DNA from: Pantoea rwandensis
Lineage (GTDB): Bacteria; Pseudomonadota; Gammaproteobacteria; Enterobacterales; Enterobacteriaceae
Direction: 5' to 3'
Length of the DNA: 64,000 nucleotides
Assembly: GCF_002095475.1 (NCBI RefSeq)
Contig: NZ_MLFR01000012.1
Location: 1-64,000, forward strand
Positions 8,755 to 17,856 of the stretch are shown here, piece after piece (position 1 is the stretch's first letter; each line of letters starts with the position of its first letter). Below the pieces are notes generated by a model. That model had not been told where the DNA came from and made no database searches. It saw only the letters and a list, made by a program, of their open reading frames with translations. Both the position numbers and the translations under genes were made by a program.

Positions 8755-9720
8755 ATGGAAAAAAACACGCTTTCTCAGGACTCCGAGCTGCTGACAGAAA
8801 TTGCTGTAGCCTATTATCAGGACGAAATCACCCAGGAGGAGATTGCGCGTAAGTTTGGGATTTCCCGCATTAAAGTTGGCCGACTGCTCAAGCGCGCGCG
8901 TGAAGAGGGTATCGTCGAGATTAATGTGCGCTACCATCCGGTGTTCAGTACACGCCTTGAACAACAGCTGCAAAACCGTTTTCCCCAACTGCAACGTGCG
9001 CTTATCGCACTGGATTCACCGGACGATGAAGATCAACGCCGTCAGGTAGCCGCATTGGTGTCATCACATCTCGCACAGTCACTAAAAGACAATGCCATTG
9101 TTGCTGTCGGGCAGGGCCGTAATGTCGCTGCAGTGGCTGATTATCCCGGCCAAGTACCGACGCGCAATTGTCTGTTTATCAGTGGCATTGGCGGGACGCA
9201 TCGCCCCGGTGACGCCATCAACGCCGACCACATTAGCCGTCGTCTGGCAAAGAAGTTTGGCGGTATCAGTGAAACCCTCTATGCCCCAGCGTATGTGGAG
9301 CATCGTGAACTGCGTGATGCTTTTATGCAGAACGGCACCATCAAAGAAACGTTGGATCGCGCGCGTAAAGCCGATGTCGCGTTGGTGGGAATCGGTGATA
9401 TGAATGAAAACAGCTATATGGTGAAACTCGGCTGGTTTACCCCGCATGAAATTATTGATGCGCATGTAAATCAGGGCGTGACCGGTGACGTGGCGGGTTA
9501 CGACTTCTTCAATTCCCAAGGGCAGCATGTCGATACGGTGATGAATGACCGTGTCATTGGCCTCAGCATCGAAGAATTGCGCAAGATCCCCTGCGTGATT
9601 GCGATTGCCTCAGAGAATACCAAAGCCATGGCCATTCTTGGTGCATTACGAACGGGTGCAATCGATATTGTCGCTACCACGGCACAAAATATTCGTACGA
9701 TTTTGAGTATGTCGCAGTAG
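8755..9720 (+). CDS. SorC/DeoR-type sugar-binding transcriptional regulator
   Basis: This 321-residue regulator has an N-terminal helix-turn-helix (about 14-50, ITQEEIARKFGISRIKVGRLLKRA). A SorC-type effector domain follows, with GQGRNVAAV, GIGGTHR and VGIGDMNENS, the region where this family binds phosphorylated sugars. It lies directly after apnO in the same direction and most likely controls the apionate/erythrulose operon, its effector being a pathway phosphate such as an erythrulose phosphate. It belongs to the EryD-like part of the family. The SD before the ATG (AGGTAA) is weak, so expression is probably low. Confidence 0.85.
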   Translation: MEKNTLSQDSELLTEIAVAYYQDEITQEEIARKFGISRIKVGRLLKRAREEGIVEINVRYHPVFSTRLEQQLQNRFPQLQRALIALDSPDDEDQRRQVAALVSSHLAQSLKDNAIVAVGQGRNVAAVADYPGQVPTRNCLFISGIGGTHRPGDAINADHISRRLAKKFGGISETLYAPAYVEHRELRDAFMQNGTIKETLDRARKADVALVGIGDMNENSYMVKLGWFTPHEIIDAHVNQGVTGDVAGYDFFNSQGQHVDTVMNDRVIGLSIEELRKIPCVIAIASENTKAMAILGALRTGAIDIVATTAQNIRTILSMSQ

Positions 9721-9746
9721 TGGAAAATGTCTAAGACTGCCTAAGA

Positions 9747-9807
9747 GAGTTTATAAGACATTAATTTAACGGCGGTGATCGCCGTTAATATCGATTTTTA
9801 TAAACTC
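9747..9807. terminator. Nested inverted repeats between the regulator gene and the ABC operon
   Basis: The inner hairpin TAACGGCG (9767-9774)/CGCCGTTA (9780-9787) has a 5-nt loop and is followed by TCGATTTTTA, consistent with a rho-independent terminator. It is flanked by a second perfect arm pair, GAGTTTATAA (9747-9756) and TTATAAACTC (9798-9807), making a cruciform-like nested structure. Confidence 0.6.
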
Positions 9808-9924
9808 CCACTGTAAATTCAAATGAGCATTTTTCTGTAGTCACCCAACCGTCATCTCATCACCATAAATCCTTCATTTCACTAGGCTAGCTTACCGCCA
9901 TTCTGTTTTCAGGACTGCGGATGC

Positions 9925-11028
9925 ATGAGCCACCTTTCGCTTCATCACATCACTAAAGCCTGGGGCGAAAAAATCGCCCTGAACGACATCAGTTTTGACG
10001 CCGCTGAAGGCAGCTTCGTCGCGCTGCTCGGCCCTTCAGGCTGTGGTAAATCCACGCTGCTACGCACTATTGCCGGGCTTGAAACCGCCGACAGCGGCGA
10101 GATCCATTTCAAACACAGCGATATCACACATTTACCGCCGTCGCAGCGTAAACTCTCCATGGTGTTTCAATCCTATGCGCTGTTTCCGCATCTCAATGTG
10201 CGTGAGAACCTGCTGTTTGGCCTGAAAGCGCGTGGAGAAGACAAGCAGACGTTTACCACACGCCTGGATGACGTCAGTAAACTCATGGAGCTGGATAAAC
10301 TGCTCGATCGGCTACCTTCGCAACTCTCGGGTGGGCAGCAGCAACGCGTAGCGCTGGGTAGGGCGGTGATTGCTAATAACAATCTGTGTTTGATGGATGA
10401 ACCGCTGTCCAACCTCGATGCCAAACTACGTCAAAGCATGCGTCGTGAAATTCGCGCGTTACAAAAGAAACTGGCACTGACCATGCTGTATGTCACGCAT
10501 GACCAGACAGAAGCAATGAGCATGGCGGATAGCATTATCCTGCTCAATGACGGCCATATTGAGCAGCACGGTACGCCCAACGACCTTTACAACAATCCTG
10601 CCACTATTTTCGCTGCACAGTTTATTGGTGCGCCACCGATGAACATCTTGCCGCTGCATGCGAAAGGTGAGCAGCACTATCTCAGTCATCTGCAGACTCC
10701 CGTGGTGGAGCGTTGCGATGAGGTCGCACTCAGCCTGGGGCTTCGTGCCGAGGATATACAGCTTATCTCCGCCGATAATGCGGCGCTCACCGCGCGTGTT
10801 ATCAGTTACGAATATATGGGGTCTGACACCTTACTGGCCTGTCAGCTTGCAGGATTGTCCGAACTTGTGACCGTCAAAGTGCCGGGTATGCAGCGCTATG
10901 ACGAGGGCAGTCTGGTTGGCTTGCAATGGTCCGCCGCCCGTCAATACCTGTTTTCAAGCACCAGTGGCAAACGCTGTGCGTCTGCCGAACAACAAATGTT
11001 TTTCTCACAGAAAAAATACGCTGTTTAA
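9925..11028 (+). CDS. ABC transporter ATP-binding protein (UgpC/MalK type)
   Basis: This 367-residue ATPase powers an import system. It has Walker A GPSGCGKST (about 36-44), the Q-loop segment SMVFQSYALFPH, the signature LSGGQQQRVALGRA, Walker B LCLMDEP, and the switch His in YVTHDQTEA. After about residue 235 comes the TOBE/OB domain usual for carbohydrate-uptake (CUT1) importers. It is the first gene of a five-gene operon. The C-terminal tail after about residue 345 (rich in Ser, Cys and Gln) looks unlike the usual end and may be a drifted extension. Confidence 0.9.
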   Translation: MSHLSLHHITKAWGEKIALNDISFDAAEGSFVALLGPSGCGKSTLLRTIAGLETADSGEIHFKHSDITHLPPSQRKLSMVFQSYALFPHLNVRENLLFGLKARGEDKQTFTTRLDDVSKLMELDKLLDRLPSQLSGGQQQRVALGRAVIANNNLCLMDEPLSNLDAKLRQSMRREIRALQKKLALTMLYVTHDQTEAMSMADSIILLNDGHIEQHGTPNDLYNNPATIFAAQFIGAPPMNILPLHAKGEQHYLSHLQTPVVERCDEVALSLGLRAEDIQLISADNAALTARVISYEYMGSDTLLACQLAGLSELVTVKVPGMQRYDEGSLVGLQWSAARQYLFSSTSGKRCASAEQQMFFSQKKYAV

Positions 11029-11055
11029 CCGTTGTTTTTCGCCCAAGGGATAATC

Positions 11056-12333
11056 ATGTCTGCGATTCGTTACTCACGTCTGGCCTCTGCTGTATTACTC
11101 TGTGCAACTGCATCCGCCTTTGCGGCGGACCCTGTCAAACTGCAGATGTACTATCCGATCGCGGTCGGTGGCAAAGTCAGCCATACCGTTGACTCGCTGG
11201 TGGCTGATTTTGAAAAAGAGCATCCAGAAGTGAGCATTCAGCCGGTTTATACCGGTGATTACGCGACTACGGTCACCAAGGCCCTGACGGCATTTCGCGG
11301 CGGTAATGCCCCGCAATTGGCCGTAATCGGCGATATTGAAGCCTATTCCTTGATCGACGCGGGCGCGATCGTTGCCGCCAGCGATCTGGCCACCGGTGAT
11401 GAAGGTAAAAAGTGGATCGACGGTTTCTATCCCGCCTTCCTGCGCCACATCGACGGCAAAGTGTGGGGTGTGCCGTTCCAGCGTTCTACCGTGGTGATGT
11501 ACTGGAACAAACAAGCCTTCGAAAAAGCAGGGCTGAATGGCGATACGCCGCCGGCTAACTGGCAGCAAGTGGTCGAGTTTAGCAAGAAACTGACCATCAA
11601 AGATGCCAACGGTGTCAGCCAGTGGGGTATTGAGATCCCGTCAACGCCAAACGGTTATTGGAACTTCCAGGGGCTTTCTGCCACCAACGGCGGTCGTCTG
11701 GATAACGGCAAAGGCACAGCCGTTAACTTTAATACGCCGGGCAACATCGAAACGCTACAGTGGTTGACCGATCTCGGCCAGAAAGAAGAAGTGTCACCGA
11801 AAGGGGCGATTGCCTGGGGCACCACGCCACAGGATTTCATCAGCGGCAAAACGGCCATGATGGTCACCACGACGGGTAACCTGACCAACGTGCGAGACAA
11901 TGCCAAATTCCCGTTTGGTGTCGCGATGTTGCCAGAGAAAACCCAACGCGGTAGCCCAACCGGCGGCGGTAACCTGTATGTGTTCAAGAATGCCACGCCT
12001 GAACAGCAAAAAGCCGCCATGGAATTTATTCGTTGGGTGACATCGCCGGAACAAGCGGCGCGCTGGAGTATTGCTACCGGTTATGTGGCAACCTCGCCAG
12101 CGGCATGGGATACCACAGTGATGAAGGATTACGTCAAAGAGGTGCCTCAGGCGCTGGTCGCACGTGAGCAGTTGAAGTATGCGCAGCCAGAACTCTCGAC
12201 CTATAACAGCGTGCAGATTCAGGATGCGCTGAACCACGCGGTTGAAGCAGCGGTAACGCAAGCCAAAACGCCTGCAGAAGCCCTGGAAGGTGCGCAAAAG
12301 CAAGCCGATCGCCTGTTAAAGTCATACCAGTAA
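11056..12333 (+). CDS. ABC transporter extracellular solute-binding protein (UgpB-like)
   Basis: This 425-residue periplasmic binding protein has a clear signal peptide (basic MSAIRYSR, hydrophobic ASAVLLCATA, then AFA-AD cleavage). The mature family-1 solute-binding domain carries marks seen in UgpB: VPFQRSTVVMYWNK, WGIEIPSTPNG, SPTGGGNLYVFK, and ARWSIATGYV. UgpB binds glycerol-3-phosphate and glycerophosphodiesters, so a phosphorylated polyol or phosphodiester ligand is plausible. I chose the ATG at 11056 (AAGGGAT upstream) because the longer frame would put eight unlikely residues before the signal peptide. Confidence 0.88.
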   Translation: MSAIRYSRLASAVLLCATASAFAADPVKLQMYYPIAVGGKVSHTVDSLVADFEKEHPEVSIQPVYTGDYATTVTKALTAFRGGNAPQLAVIGDIEAYSLIDAGAIVAASDLATGDEGKKWIDGFYPAFLRHIDGKVWGVPFQRSTVVMYWNKQAFEKAGLNGDTPPANWQQVVEFSKKLTIKDANGVSQWGIEIPSTPNGYWNFQGLSATNGGRLDNGKGTAVNFNTPGNIETLQWLTDLGQKEEVSPKGAIAWGTTPQDFISGKTAMMVTTTGNLTNVRDNAKFPFGVAMLPEKTQRGSPTGGGNLYVFKNATPEQQKAAMEFIRWVTSPEQAARWSIATGYVATSPAAWDTTVMKDYVKEVPQALVAREQLKYAQPELSTYNSVQIQDALNHAVEAAVTQAKTPAEALEGAQKQADRLLKSYQ

Positions 12334-12343
12334 CGGAAGCGCT

Positions 12344-13255
12344 ATGAGCACGATTCTCTCGAGTATGCCGCTACGTCGTCCAGCATTGTGGAAGATGCAG
12401 CTTTATGGATATTTGTTGGTATTACCCGCGCTGTGTTTTTTGTTGCTGTTCACGCACTATCCGGCGGTGGCGACCATCTGGGAGAGTCTGTTTAGCGCTT
12501 CACGTAACAATCATCCGGCCCATTTTGTTGGGCTGGATAATTACATGGCGTTGCTGGATGACGACATCTTCATTCAGTCGCTGTGGAATAACTTGTTGTA
12601 TGCACTGATCACCATTCCGCTGGCGGTGATCCTCGCTTTGCTGATGGCGCTGGCGGTGAATCGGCGCATGGCGGGTAACGCTATGGTACGTGCCGCTTTC
12701 TTTATCCCTTCGCTGCTGCCGATGATCGCGATCGCCAATTTATGGCTGTTTTTCTACACGCCGCAGTTGGGATTGCTGAATAAGCTTCTGGCACTGTTCT
12801 CACTGCCGGCGGTTAACTGGCTAGGGGAACCGAGTACGTCACTCTACTGTTTAATGGCGGTCTCGGTGTGGCGAGAAGCGGGCTTCTTTATGATCTTTTA
12901 TCTCGCGGCATTGCAGCAGATCGACCCACGACTGAGTGAAGCCGCGCAGATTGAGGGGGCGTCGCGCGGATATTTCTTCCGTCGCGTCCAGTGGCCACTC
13001 TTAATGCCCACTACGTTGTTTGTGTTAATCAATGCGTCGATGAATGCGTTCCGTATTGTGGATCAGGTGATTGCCATGACCAATGGCGGGCCGAATAACA
13101 GTAGTAGCCTGTTGCTGTTCTATATCTATCGCACTGCTTTTAGCTTCTGGGACATGCCCGCGGCGGCCGCTATGACGGTGGTGCTGTTGGTGATTCTGGC
13201 GGCGATTGCACTGATTAAATTCAACCTGCTGGACAAGCGAGCCCATTATCAATGA
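12344..13255 (+). CDS. ABC transporter permease (UgpA-like)
   Basis: This 303-residue membrane subunit has about six transmembrane helices. It carries the cytoplasmic EAA motif (EAAQIEGASRGYFFRRVQWPLL region, about residues 204-224) through which permeases contact the ATPase. The N-terminal GYLLVLPALCFLLLFTHYPA segment and GLDNYMALL are typical of MalF/UgpA-type subunits. Its last four bases overlap the next start (ATGA), so it forms a pair with the following permease. Confidence 0.88.
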   Translation: MSTILSSMPLRRPALWKMQLYGYLLVLPALCFLLLFTHYPAVATIWESLFSASRNNHPAHFVGLDNYMALLDDDIFIQSLWNNLLYALITIPLAVILALLMALAVNRRMAGNAMVRAAFFIPSLLPMIAIANLWLFFYTPQLGLLNKLLALFSLPAVNWLGEPSTSLYCLMAVSVWREAGFFMIFYLAALQQIDPRLSEAAQIEGASRGYFFRRVQWPLLMPTTLFVLINASMNAFRIVDQVIAMTNGGPNNSSSLLLFYIYRTAFSFWDMPAAAAMTVVLLVILAAIALIKFNLLDKRAHYQ

Positions 13256-14070
13256 AGACATCTCTCTCGTTGGGCAAGGTGTGTCTCAATTTCACCCTGT
13301 GGCTGGGCGCTTTATTATGGTTTCTGCCGATTCTGGTCGCGCTGTGGGTTGCTATCCACCCGGCATCCGATCAAGCCAGCTTTGTCTTATTCTCACCGCT
13401 GACTTTTGATAACTTTATCAAAGCCTGGCATGCCGCTCCGTTTGCGCGCTACTTCCTTAACACTACATTGCTGGTGCTGATGATTGTGGTGGTACAGCTG
13501 ATTCTGGCAACGATGGCGGCTTACGCGCTGGTGCGCTTCAAAATGAAATTCTCCGGGGGTATCTTTGCGCTGATATTACTGCAATTGATGATCAGCCCCG
13601 ATGTGCTGATTCTGAATAACTATAAAACCATTGGTGCACTTGGCCTGCGCGATACGTTGACCGGTATTGCGTTGCCTTATTTTGCTTCCGCGTTTGCTAT
13701 TTTCCTTCTGCGCCAGACGTTTAAAAGTATTCCCTTGGTGCTGGAAGAGGCGGCGGTCGTCGAAGGTGCCAGCCGCTTTTACATTCTGCGCAAAATCTAT
13801 ATTCCTCTGGCAAAGCCGATTTATATTGCTTTTGCGCTGGTGTCGATCAGCTTCCATTGGAACGATTTCTTGTGGCCACTGGTCATTACCGACTCGGTCA
13901 ACGTACGACCGCTGACCGTAGGTTTACAGCTGTTTTCTGCACCGGAGCAGGGCGTGCAGTGGGCATTGATTGGCGCCGCCACGTTGATGACCACCTTGCC
14001 GTTATTGGTGTTGTTCCTGATTTTTCAGCGTCAGTTTATTCAGTCATTCATGCGTGCCGGTATCCGCTAA
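13252..14070 (+). CDS. ABC transporter permease (UgpE-like)
   Basis: This 272-residue membrane subunit is of the MalG/UgpE type, with about six helices. Its EAA loop reads EEAAVVEGASRFYILRKIYIPL (about residues 164-185). It also carries NTTLLVLMIVVVQ and WNDFLWPLVI, which are characteristic of these subunits. It completes an importer with two permeases, one ATPase and one binding protein. The following phosphoesterase GTG start lies 12 bp after its stop. Confidence 0.88.
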   Translation: MKTSLSLGKVCLNFTLWLGALLWFLPILVALWVAIHPASDQASFVLFSPLTFDNFIKAWHAAPFARYFLNTTLLVLMIVVVQLILATMAAYALVRFKMKFSGGIFALILLQLMISPDVLILNNYKTIGALGLRDTLTGIALPYFASAFAIFLLRQTFKSIPLVLEEAAVVEGASRFYILRKIYIPLAKPIYIAFALVSISFHWNDFLWPLVITDSVNVRPLTVGLQLFSAPEQGVQWALIGAATLMTTLPLLVLFLIFQRQFIQSFMRAGIR

Positions 14071-14082
14071 GGAGTGCTTCCC

Positions 14083-14988
14083 GTGACCCATCCGCATCCA
14101 TTGACCTCATCACAGCGCGAGTTATTAGGCGATGTGGCTGAACTTTATGCGTTGCCTGATTTACGTCCTACCGCCTTAGATCGTACGCTGCGCTTTGGCC
14201 TGATTGCTGATCCACAATACGCCGATGTGGCACCTGACATCGCTAACAATCTTTACTACCGTCACGCGCTGCATAAACTTCCGCAGGCGATATCAGCGTT
14301 GAATCAACAGCCGCTCGACTTTGTCGTGACCTTAGGTGATTTAGTGGATCGCCACTGGGAAAGCTATGCGACAGTTTTACCGTTGTACGACCGCCTCGAA
14401 CATCCGCATGCGGTGGTATTGGGGAATCACGATGTACAGACGATTGCACAGCATCTGAATAACCGCGCGGCGCTGCCCAAAAGTTATTACGCCTTTCGCT
14501 TAGCAGGTTGGCGCTTTATTGTGTACGACGGCAATGACGTCAGCCACTACTGCAATGCTTTGAACGGTGATGATTATTATCAAGCGGAGACATTGCTGGC
14601 TGATTTGCGTGCCCAGCAGCAACCGCAGGCGCAGCCGTGGAATGGGGCGGTGGGGCAGCAACAGTTAGCGTGGATTGAGCAACAGTTGATTGAAGCGCGT
14701 CAGCAGGGTGAGAATGTGGGCGTGTTTGGTCATTATCCGCTGGCACCGCCTACCACACATATTCTCATGAACGCCCATGTGCTGGTGGACCTTCTAACTA
14801 GTTACAACATACGGTTTTGCTTTTCTGGTCATGACCATCGCGGCAACTTTGCACGCATCGGTCAGGCCGGCTTTTATACCATGAAAGGCATGCTGGATGG
14901 GCCAGCCGATGCCCCATTTGCAGTGGTTGAGGTTACCGAAGATAGCGTAAAAGTAAATGGGTTCGGTGGAGAGGTGAGCCGCACCTGA
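14083..14988 (+). CDS. Calcineurin-like metallophosphoesterase resembling ADPRM
   Basis: This 301-residue soluble enzyme has the dimetal phosphoesterase motifs in order: GLIADPQYAD, GDLVDRHW, GNHD, GHYPLAPP and GHDHRGNF. The DPQYAD start and the following YYRH segment resemble Mn-dependent ADP-ribose/CDP-alcohol diphosphatases rather than GlpQ/UgpQ diesterases. As last gene of the importer operon it probably cleaves the imported phosphodiester or nucleotide-alcohol. I favour the GTG at 14083, 8 nt after AAGGAG; the GTG at 14074 overlaps that site. There is no signal peptide, so it acts in the cytosol. Confidence 0.82.
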   Translation: MTHPHPLTSSQRELLGDVAELYALPDLRPTALDRTLRFGLIADPQYADVAPDIANNLYYRHALHKLPQAISALNQQPLDFVVTLGDLVDRHWESYATVLPLYDRLEHPHAVVLGNHDVQTIAQHLNNRAALPKSYYAFRLAGWRFIVYDGNDVSHYCNALNGDDYYQAETLLADLRAQQQPQAQPWNGAVGQQQLAWIEQQLIEARQQGENVGVFGHYPLAPPTTHILMNAHVLVDLLTSYNIRFCFSGHDHRGNFARIGQAGFYTMKGMLDGPADAPFAVVEVTEDSVKVNGFGGEVSRT

Positions 14989-15011
14989 AATTCGAGCGGC
15001 TACTCTGTGGT

Positions 15012-15758
15012 TTAACTGGCGCGTTTTAACGGTTGCACATTCTGCTGTTGTCGGCGAATCGCAATCTCTTCTGCGCGTTGTAGCAGCTGTTGTAGGTCAT
15101 CCTCATCGATATCCAACAGTTGTCCATTTTCCAACGCTTTATGAAGGTCGTCACGCGTGATGGGAACTTCCAGTGCGACCGGCTGCGGTTTAGGCTCATT
15201 CGACGCCAGCGCATGAGGGTAGCGACGCCCGGCCAAATTATTGAAAATCAAGGCCAGCAGGGCTAAGCACAGCGAATTAAGCAGTACCGGCGTCAGAACA
15301 AAGTGATAACCCAATTGCTGCACGCCATTGCCGCCGAGTACTGCCGTTAACGCCACCGCACCGCTAGGTGGGTGCAAACAGCGTAACTGGAACATCAGCA
15401 AAATCGCCAGACCAGCCGCAATACCGCAGGCCAACGCCGGGTTGGAGACATACATTGCAGTGGTGACACCAATTAAACCTGCGACCAGATTGCCGCCGAT
15501 AATTGACCACGGCTGTGCTAATGGACTACTGGGTAAACCGAAAAGCAATACCGCCGATGCCCCCATCGGTGCCACAAACCACAGGTTCACCTCACCCAGC
15601 AGCCAATGGCTGGTCAGGCTGGTGATCATCAATCCAATACCCGCACCCAGACTGGCCATCGCCATCTGCTTTTTAGCTCCAGGTAGTGGATGCGGCCAAA
15701 AGCGCGCGAGAAAAATACGCAATGATGCCAGCCTGTTGATGCGGCGAGATTCGGTCAT
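15012..15758 (-). CDS. HPP family integral membrane protein
   Basis: This 248-residue protein has four to five hydrophobic helices in its first 170 residues and the family-naming motif CLHPPSGAVALTA. A soluble C-terminal tail (about 190-248) is rich in Glu, Asp and Gln. HPP proteins are poorly characterised; some plant members move nitrite. It is convergent with the phosphoesterase gene (23 bp apart) and divergent from rluF. No function can be assigned from the context. Confidence 0.8.
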   Translation of the reverse strand: MTESRRINRLASLRIFLARFWPHPLPGAKKQMAMASLGAGIGLMITSLTSHWLLGEVNLWFVAPMGASAVLLFGLPSSPLAQPWSIIGGNLVAGLIGVTTAMYVSNPALACGIAAGLAILLMFQLRCLHPPSGAVALTAVLGGNGVQQLGYHFVLTPVLLNSLCLALLALIFNNLAGRRYPHALASNEPKPQPVALEVPITRDDLHKALENGQLLDIDEDDLQQLLQRAEEIAIRRQQQNVQPLKRAS

Positions 15759-15948
15759 GGCGGAAGGGCTCTGTCATAAGAAAAAACGATGGATGCAGAT
15801 TGTCGCCGATCGATTTGTTGAGAACAACCACAATGTTAGTGTGCTGTTGCGCTCAGGTGATTAAAATACGCATCAATGCGGTGATGATTAACAGCGGCTT
15901 ACACTACGTCTAAGGTTGATGTATAGTCCGTTTTTTTTTGGAGGAACC

Positions 15949-16830
15949 ATGCTGCCCAACTCATCCACCCGCCTGAACAAATACATCAGCGAGAGCGGAA
16001 TCTGCTCGCGCCGTGATGCCGACCGCTACATCGAACAAGGCAACGTTTTTATTAATGGAAAGCGCGCCACCGTGGGTGCTCAGGTGTTTGCCGGTGATGA
16101 AGTTAAAGTTAATGGGCAGTTGATTGAACCGCGCAATGAAGAAGATCTGGTGCTGATCGCACTGAATAAACCCGTGGGCATCATTACTACCATGGAAGAG
16201 GGTGAGCGCGACAATATCGGGGACTTTGTTAACCACAGTAAGCGCGTGTTCCCAATTGGTCGTCTGGATAAGGATTCGCAAGGGCTTATTTTCCTGACTA
16301 ACCACGGCGACCTGGTGAATAAGATTTTACGTGCTGGCAATAATCACGAAAAAGAGTACGTGGTCACGGTAGACAAACCCATTACCGACGAGTTTATCGC
16401 CGGAATGGCAGGCGGCGTGCCGATGCTGGGGACCGTAACCAAAAAATGCAAAGTGAAGAAAGAGTCGACCTTTGTATTCCGTATTATTTTAGTTCAGGGT
16501 CTGAATCGCCAGATTCGTCGTATGACCAAGCATTTTGGTTTTGAAGTAACCAAACTTGAGCGTACACGCATTATGAATGTGAGCCTTAAGGGTATCCCAT
16601 TGGGCGAGTGGCGCGATTTCACCGACGACGAACTGATCGAGTTGTTTAACTTGATCGAAGACTCTTCCTCTGAAGATCAAAAAACTCAGCAAACGCAGGC
16701 GAAAAAGAAACCTGCCACTCCGGCGAAGAAGCCCGTCATGAATGGGCCGAAACAGAGCGAGAAAACAGCGGGAAAACCGGCTGGCCGCCAGCGTTTTACA
16801 CAGCCTGGGCGTAAAAAGAAAGGGCGGTAA
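15949..16830 (+). CDS. rluF: 23S rRNA pseudouridine(2604) synthase RluF
   Basis: This 293-residue enzyme isomerises uridine in 23S rRNA (position 2604 in E. coli; RluF also acts on tRNA-Tyr). An N-terminal S4 RNA-binding domain ([24 protein letters not shown], residues 8-31) precedes the synthase domain with the catalytic [10 protein letters not shown] loop and GLNRQIRRM. After about residue 238 comes a low-complexity basic tail of Lys, Pro, Gln and Ala, as in E. coli RluF (290 aa). The ATG at 15949 has a strong GGAGGAA. A run of nine Ts (15931-15939) sits directly before that ribosome-binding site. Confidence 0.93.
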   Translation: MLPNSSTRLNKYISESGICSRRDADRYIEQGNVFINGKRATVGAQVFAGDEVKVNGQLIEPRNEEDLVLIALNKPVGIITTMEEGERDNIGDFVNHSKRVFPIGRLDKDSQGLIFLTNHGDLVNKILRAGNNHEKEYVVTVDKPITDEFIAGMAGGVPMLGTVTKKCKVKKESTFVFRIILVQGLNRQIRRMTKHFGFEVTKLERTRIMNVSLKGIPLGEWRDFTDDELIELFNLIEDSSSEDQKTQQTQAKKKPATPAKKPVMNGPKQSEKTAGKPAGRQRFTQPGRKKKGR

Positions 16831-16881
16831 ACCTGTTGCACGCGAGTACGCACCAGACAAACGCTGCATAATTCCGTTGTT

Positions 16882-16903
16882 CGGTCGCCATTCCAGGCGA
16901 CCG
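16882..16903. repeat. Extragenic palindrome between rluF and the nitroreductase gene
   Basis: CGGTCGCC-ATTCCA-GGCGACCG has perfect 8-bp arms and lies between two convergent genes, 52 bp past the rluF stop and 8 bp from the nitroreductase stop. It shares the GGTCGCC/GGCGACC arms with the palindrome at 128-147. It could serve as a two-way transcription end, but it lacks a T-run. Confidence 0.65.
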
Positions 16904-16910
16904 AAAAGAC

Positions 16911-17651
16911 TTACTTGTCGTTGCCGAATCCCTGCTTCTTCAGCGCGGGCAACACATCCGGGAAGTATACTTTGCTGTAATAACCGCTCACGCTTTCACT
17001 CCAGCTTTCACCGTCATGACGCCCGGTGTCCTTCCAGTGCTGCAAAATTTCTTTGTTATAGTCGGCAATATGCTGCTCCAAACCTGCACGTTGATAACGT
17101 TCATCATGGCGGAAGGTCGCCAGTGGCAGACGTGGCTTCTGCGCCGCAGGTTGATCAACATGCCCCATCACTACGCCCGCAACCGGGAAGGTGTGCTCTG
17201 GCAGGTTCAGTAAGGCAATCAGCTCCTGCGGCACACGACGAATACCGCCGATTGGCACGATACCGAGCCCTTCAGCACGCGCGGCCGCCATGAGTGTACC
17301 CAGAGCAATACCGACGTCCGTCGAACCCGACACAATACTCTCGATACTTTGATGTGCCAGTTGCTGGCGATCGATAGCGGCCATGGCTACCTGAGACTTG
17401 TGCATGTCCAGCACCAAGGTAATAAATACCGGGGCTTTCGCAATCCAAGGCTGACCACCGGCAATCTGCGAGATTTGCGCGCGTTTAGCAGCATCGCGAG
17501 ACACGACTAATGACACCTGCTGTGAGTTCACCGAAGTCGGTGCGCGATACGCAGCAGAAATGATGCGATCTAATACTGCATCGTCAACGGGTTGGTCGGT
17601 AAAGCTACGGTCACTTTTATGGCTAGTAAAGATATCGATCAAAGAACTCAT
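16911..17651 (-). CDS. NADPH-dependent nitroreductase/flavin oxidoreductase (NfsA/FRP type)
   Basis: This 246-residue FMN enzyme of the nitroreductase fold has the N-terminal FMN-contact region HKSDRSFTDQPV, APTSVNSQQ, the GIVPIGGIRRVP loop and the PRLPLA motif found in NfsA and FRP. Such proteins reduce nitroaromatics, quinones or free flavin with NADPH in the cytosol. The start has AGGAGG 5 nt upstream. The gene stands alone. Its substrate cannot be told from the sequence. Confidence 0.85.
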   Translation of the reverse strand: MSSLIDIFTSHKSDRSFTDQPVDDAVLDRIISAAYRAPTSVNSQQVSLVVSRDAAKRAQISQIAGGQPWIAKAPVFITLVLDMHKSQVAMAAIDRQQLAHQSIESIVSGSTDVGIALGTLMAAARAEGLGIVPIGGIRRVPQELIALLNLPEHTFPVAGVVMGHVDQPAAQKPRLPLATFRHDERYQRAGLEQHIADYNKEILQHWKDTGRHDGESWSESVSGYYSKVYFPDVLPALKKQGFGNDK

Positions 17652-17856
17652 GGTGCCTCCTGGTTAGATGGCAGGAGCCTATCAGAAGGTGACAGGAATA
17701 AACTTAACCGTTATTGCCGTGGCTAACTGATTATTTTTGATAAGTAATAAGCATTTAAATACAAGAGCCCGAAAAAACCGGAACAATTTTATTAATCATC
17801 TCACTATTTGTTCCGGATTTATTTATCCATACTTTTCTTCAACACAGGAGGATACG

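Noticed and set aside
15328..15864. 178-codon plus-strand frame opposite the HPP gene
   Set aside because: It is antisense to a gene carrying the HPP motif and has no ribosome-binding site or domain.
15931..15939. Phase-variable T9 tract before rluF
   Set aside because: It lies outside the coding frame, directly before the ribosome-binding site of a housekeeping gene. Variation there is possible, but nothing in the sequence supports it.
16742..17293. 183-codon plus-strand frame running from the rluF end across the nitroreductase gene
   Set aside because: It overlaps two well-supported genes in other frames, is full of Arg, Pro and His as shadow frames are, and crosses the palindrome at 16882.
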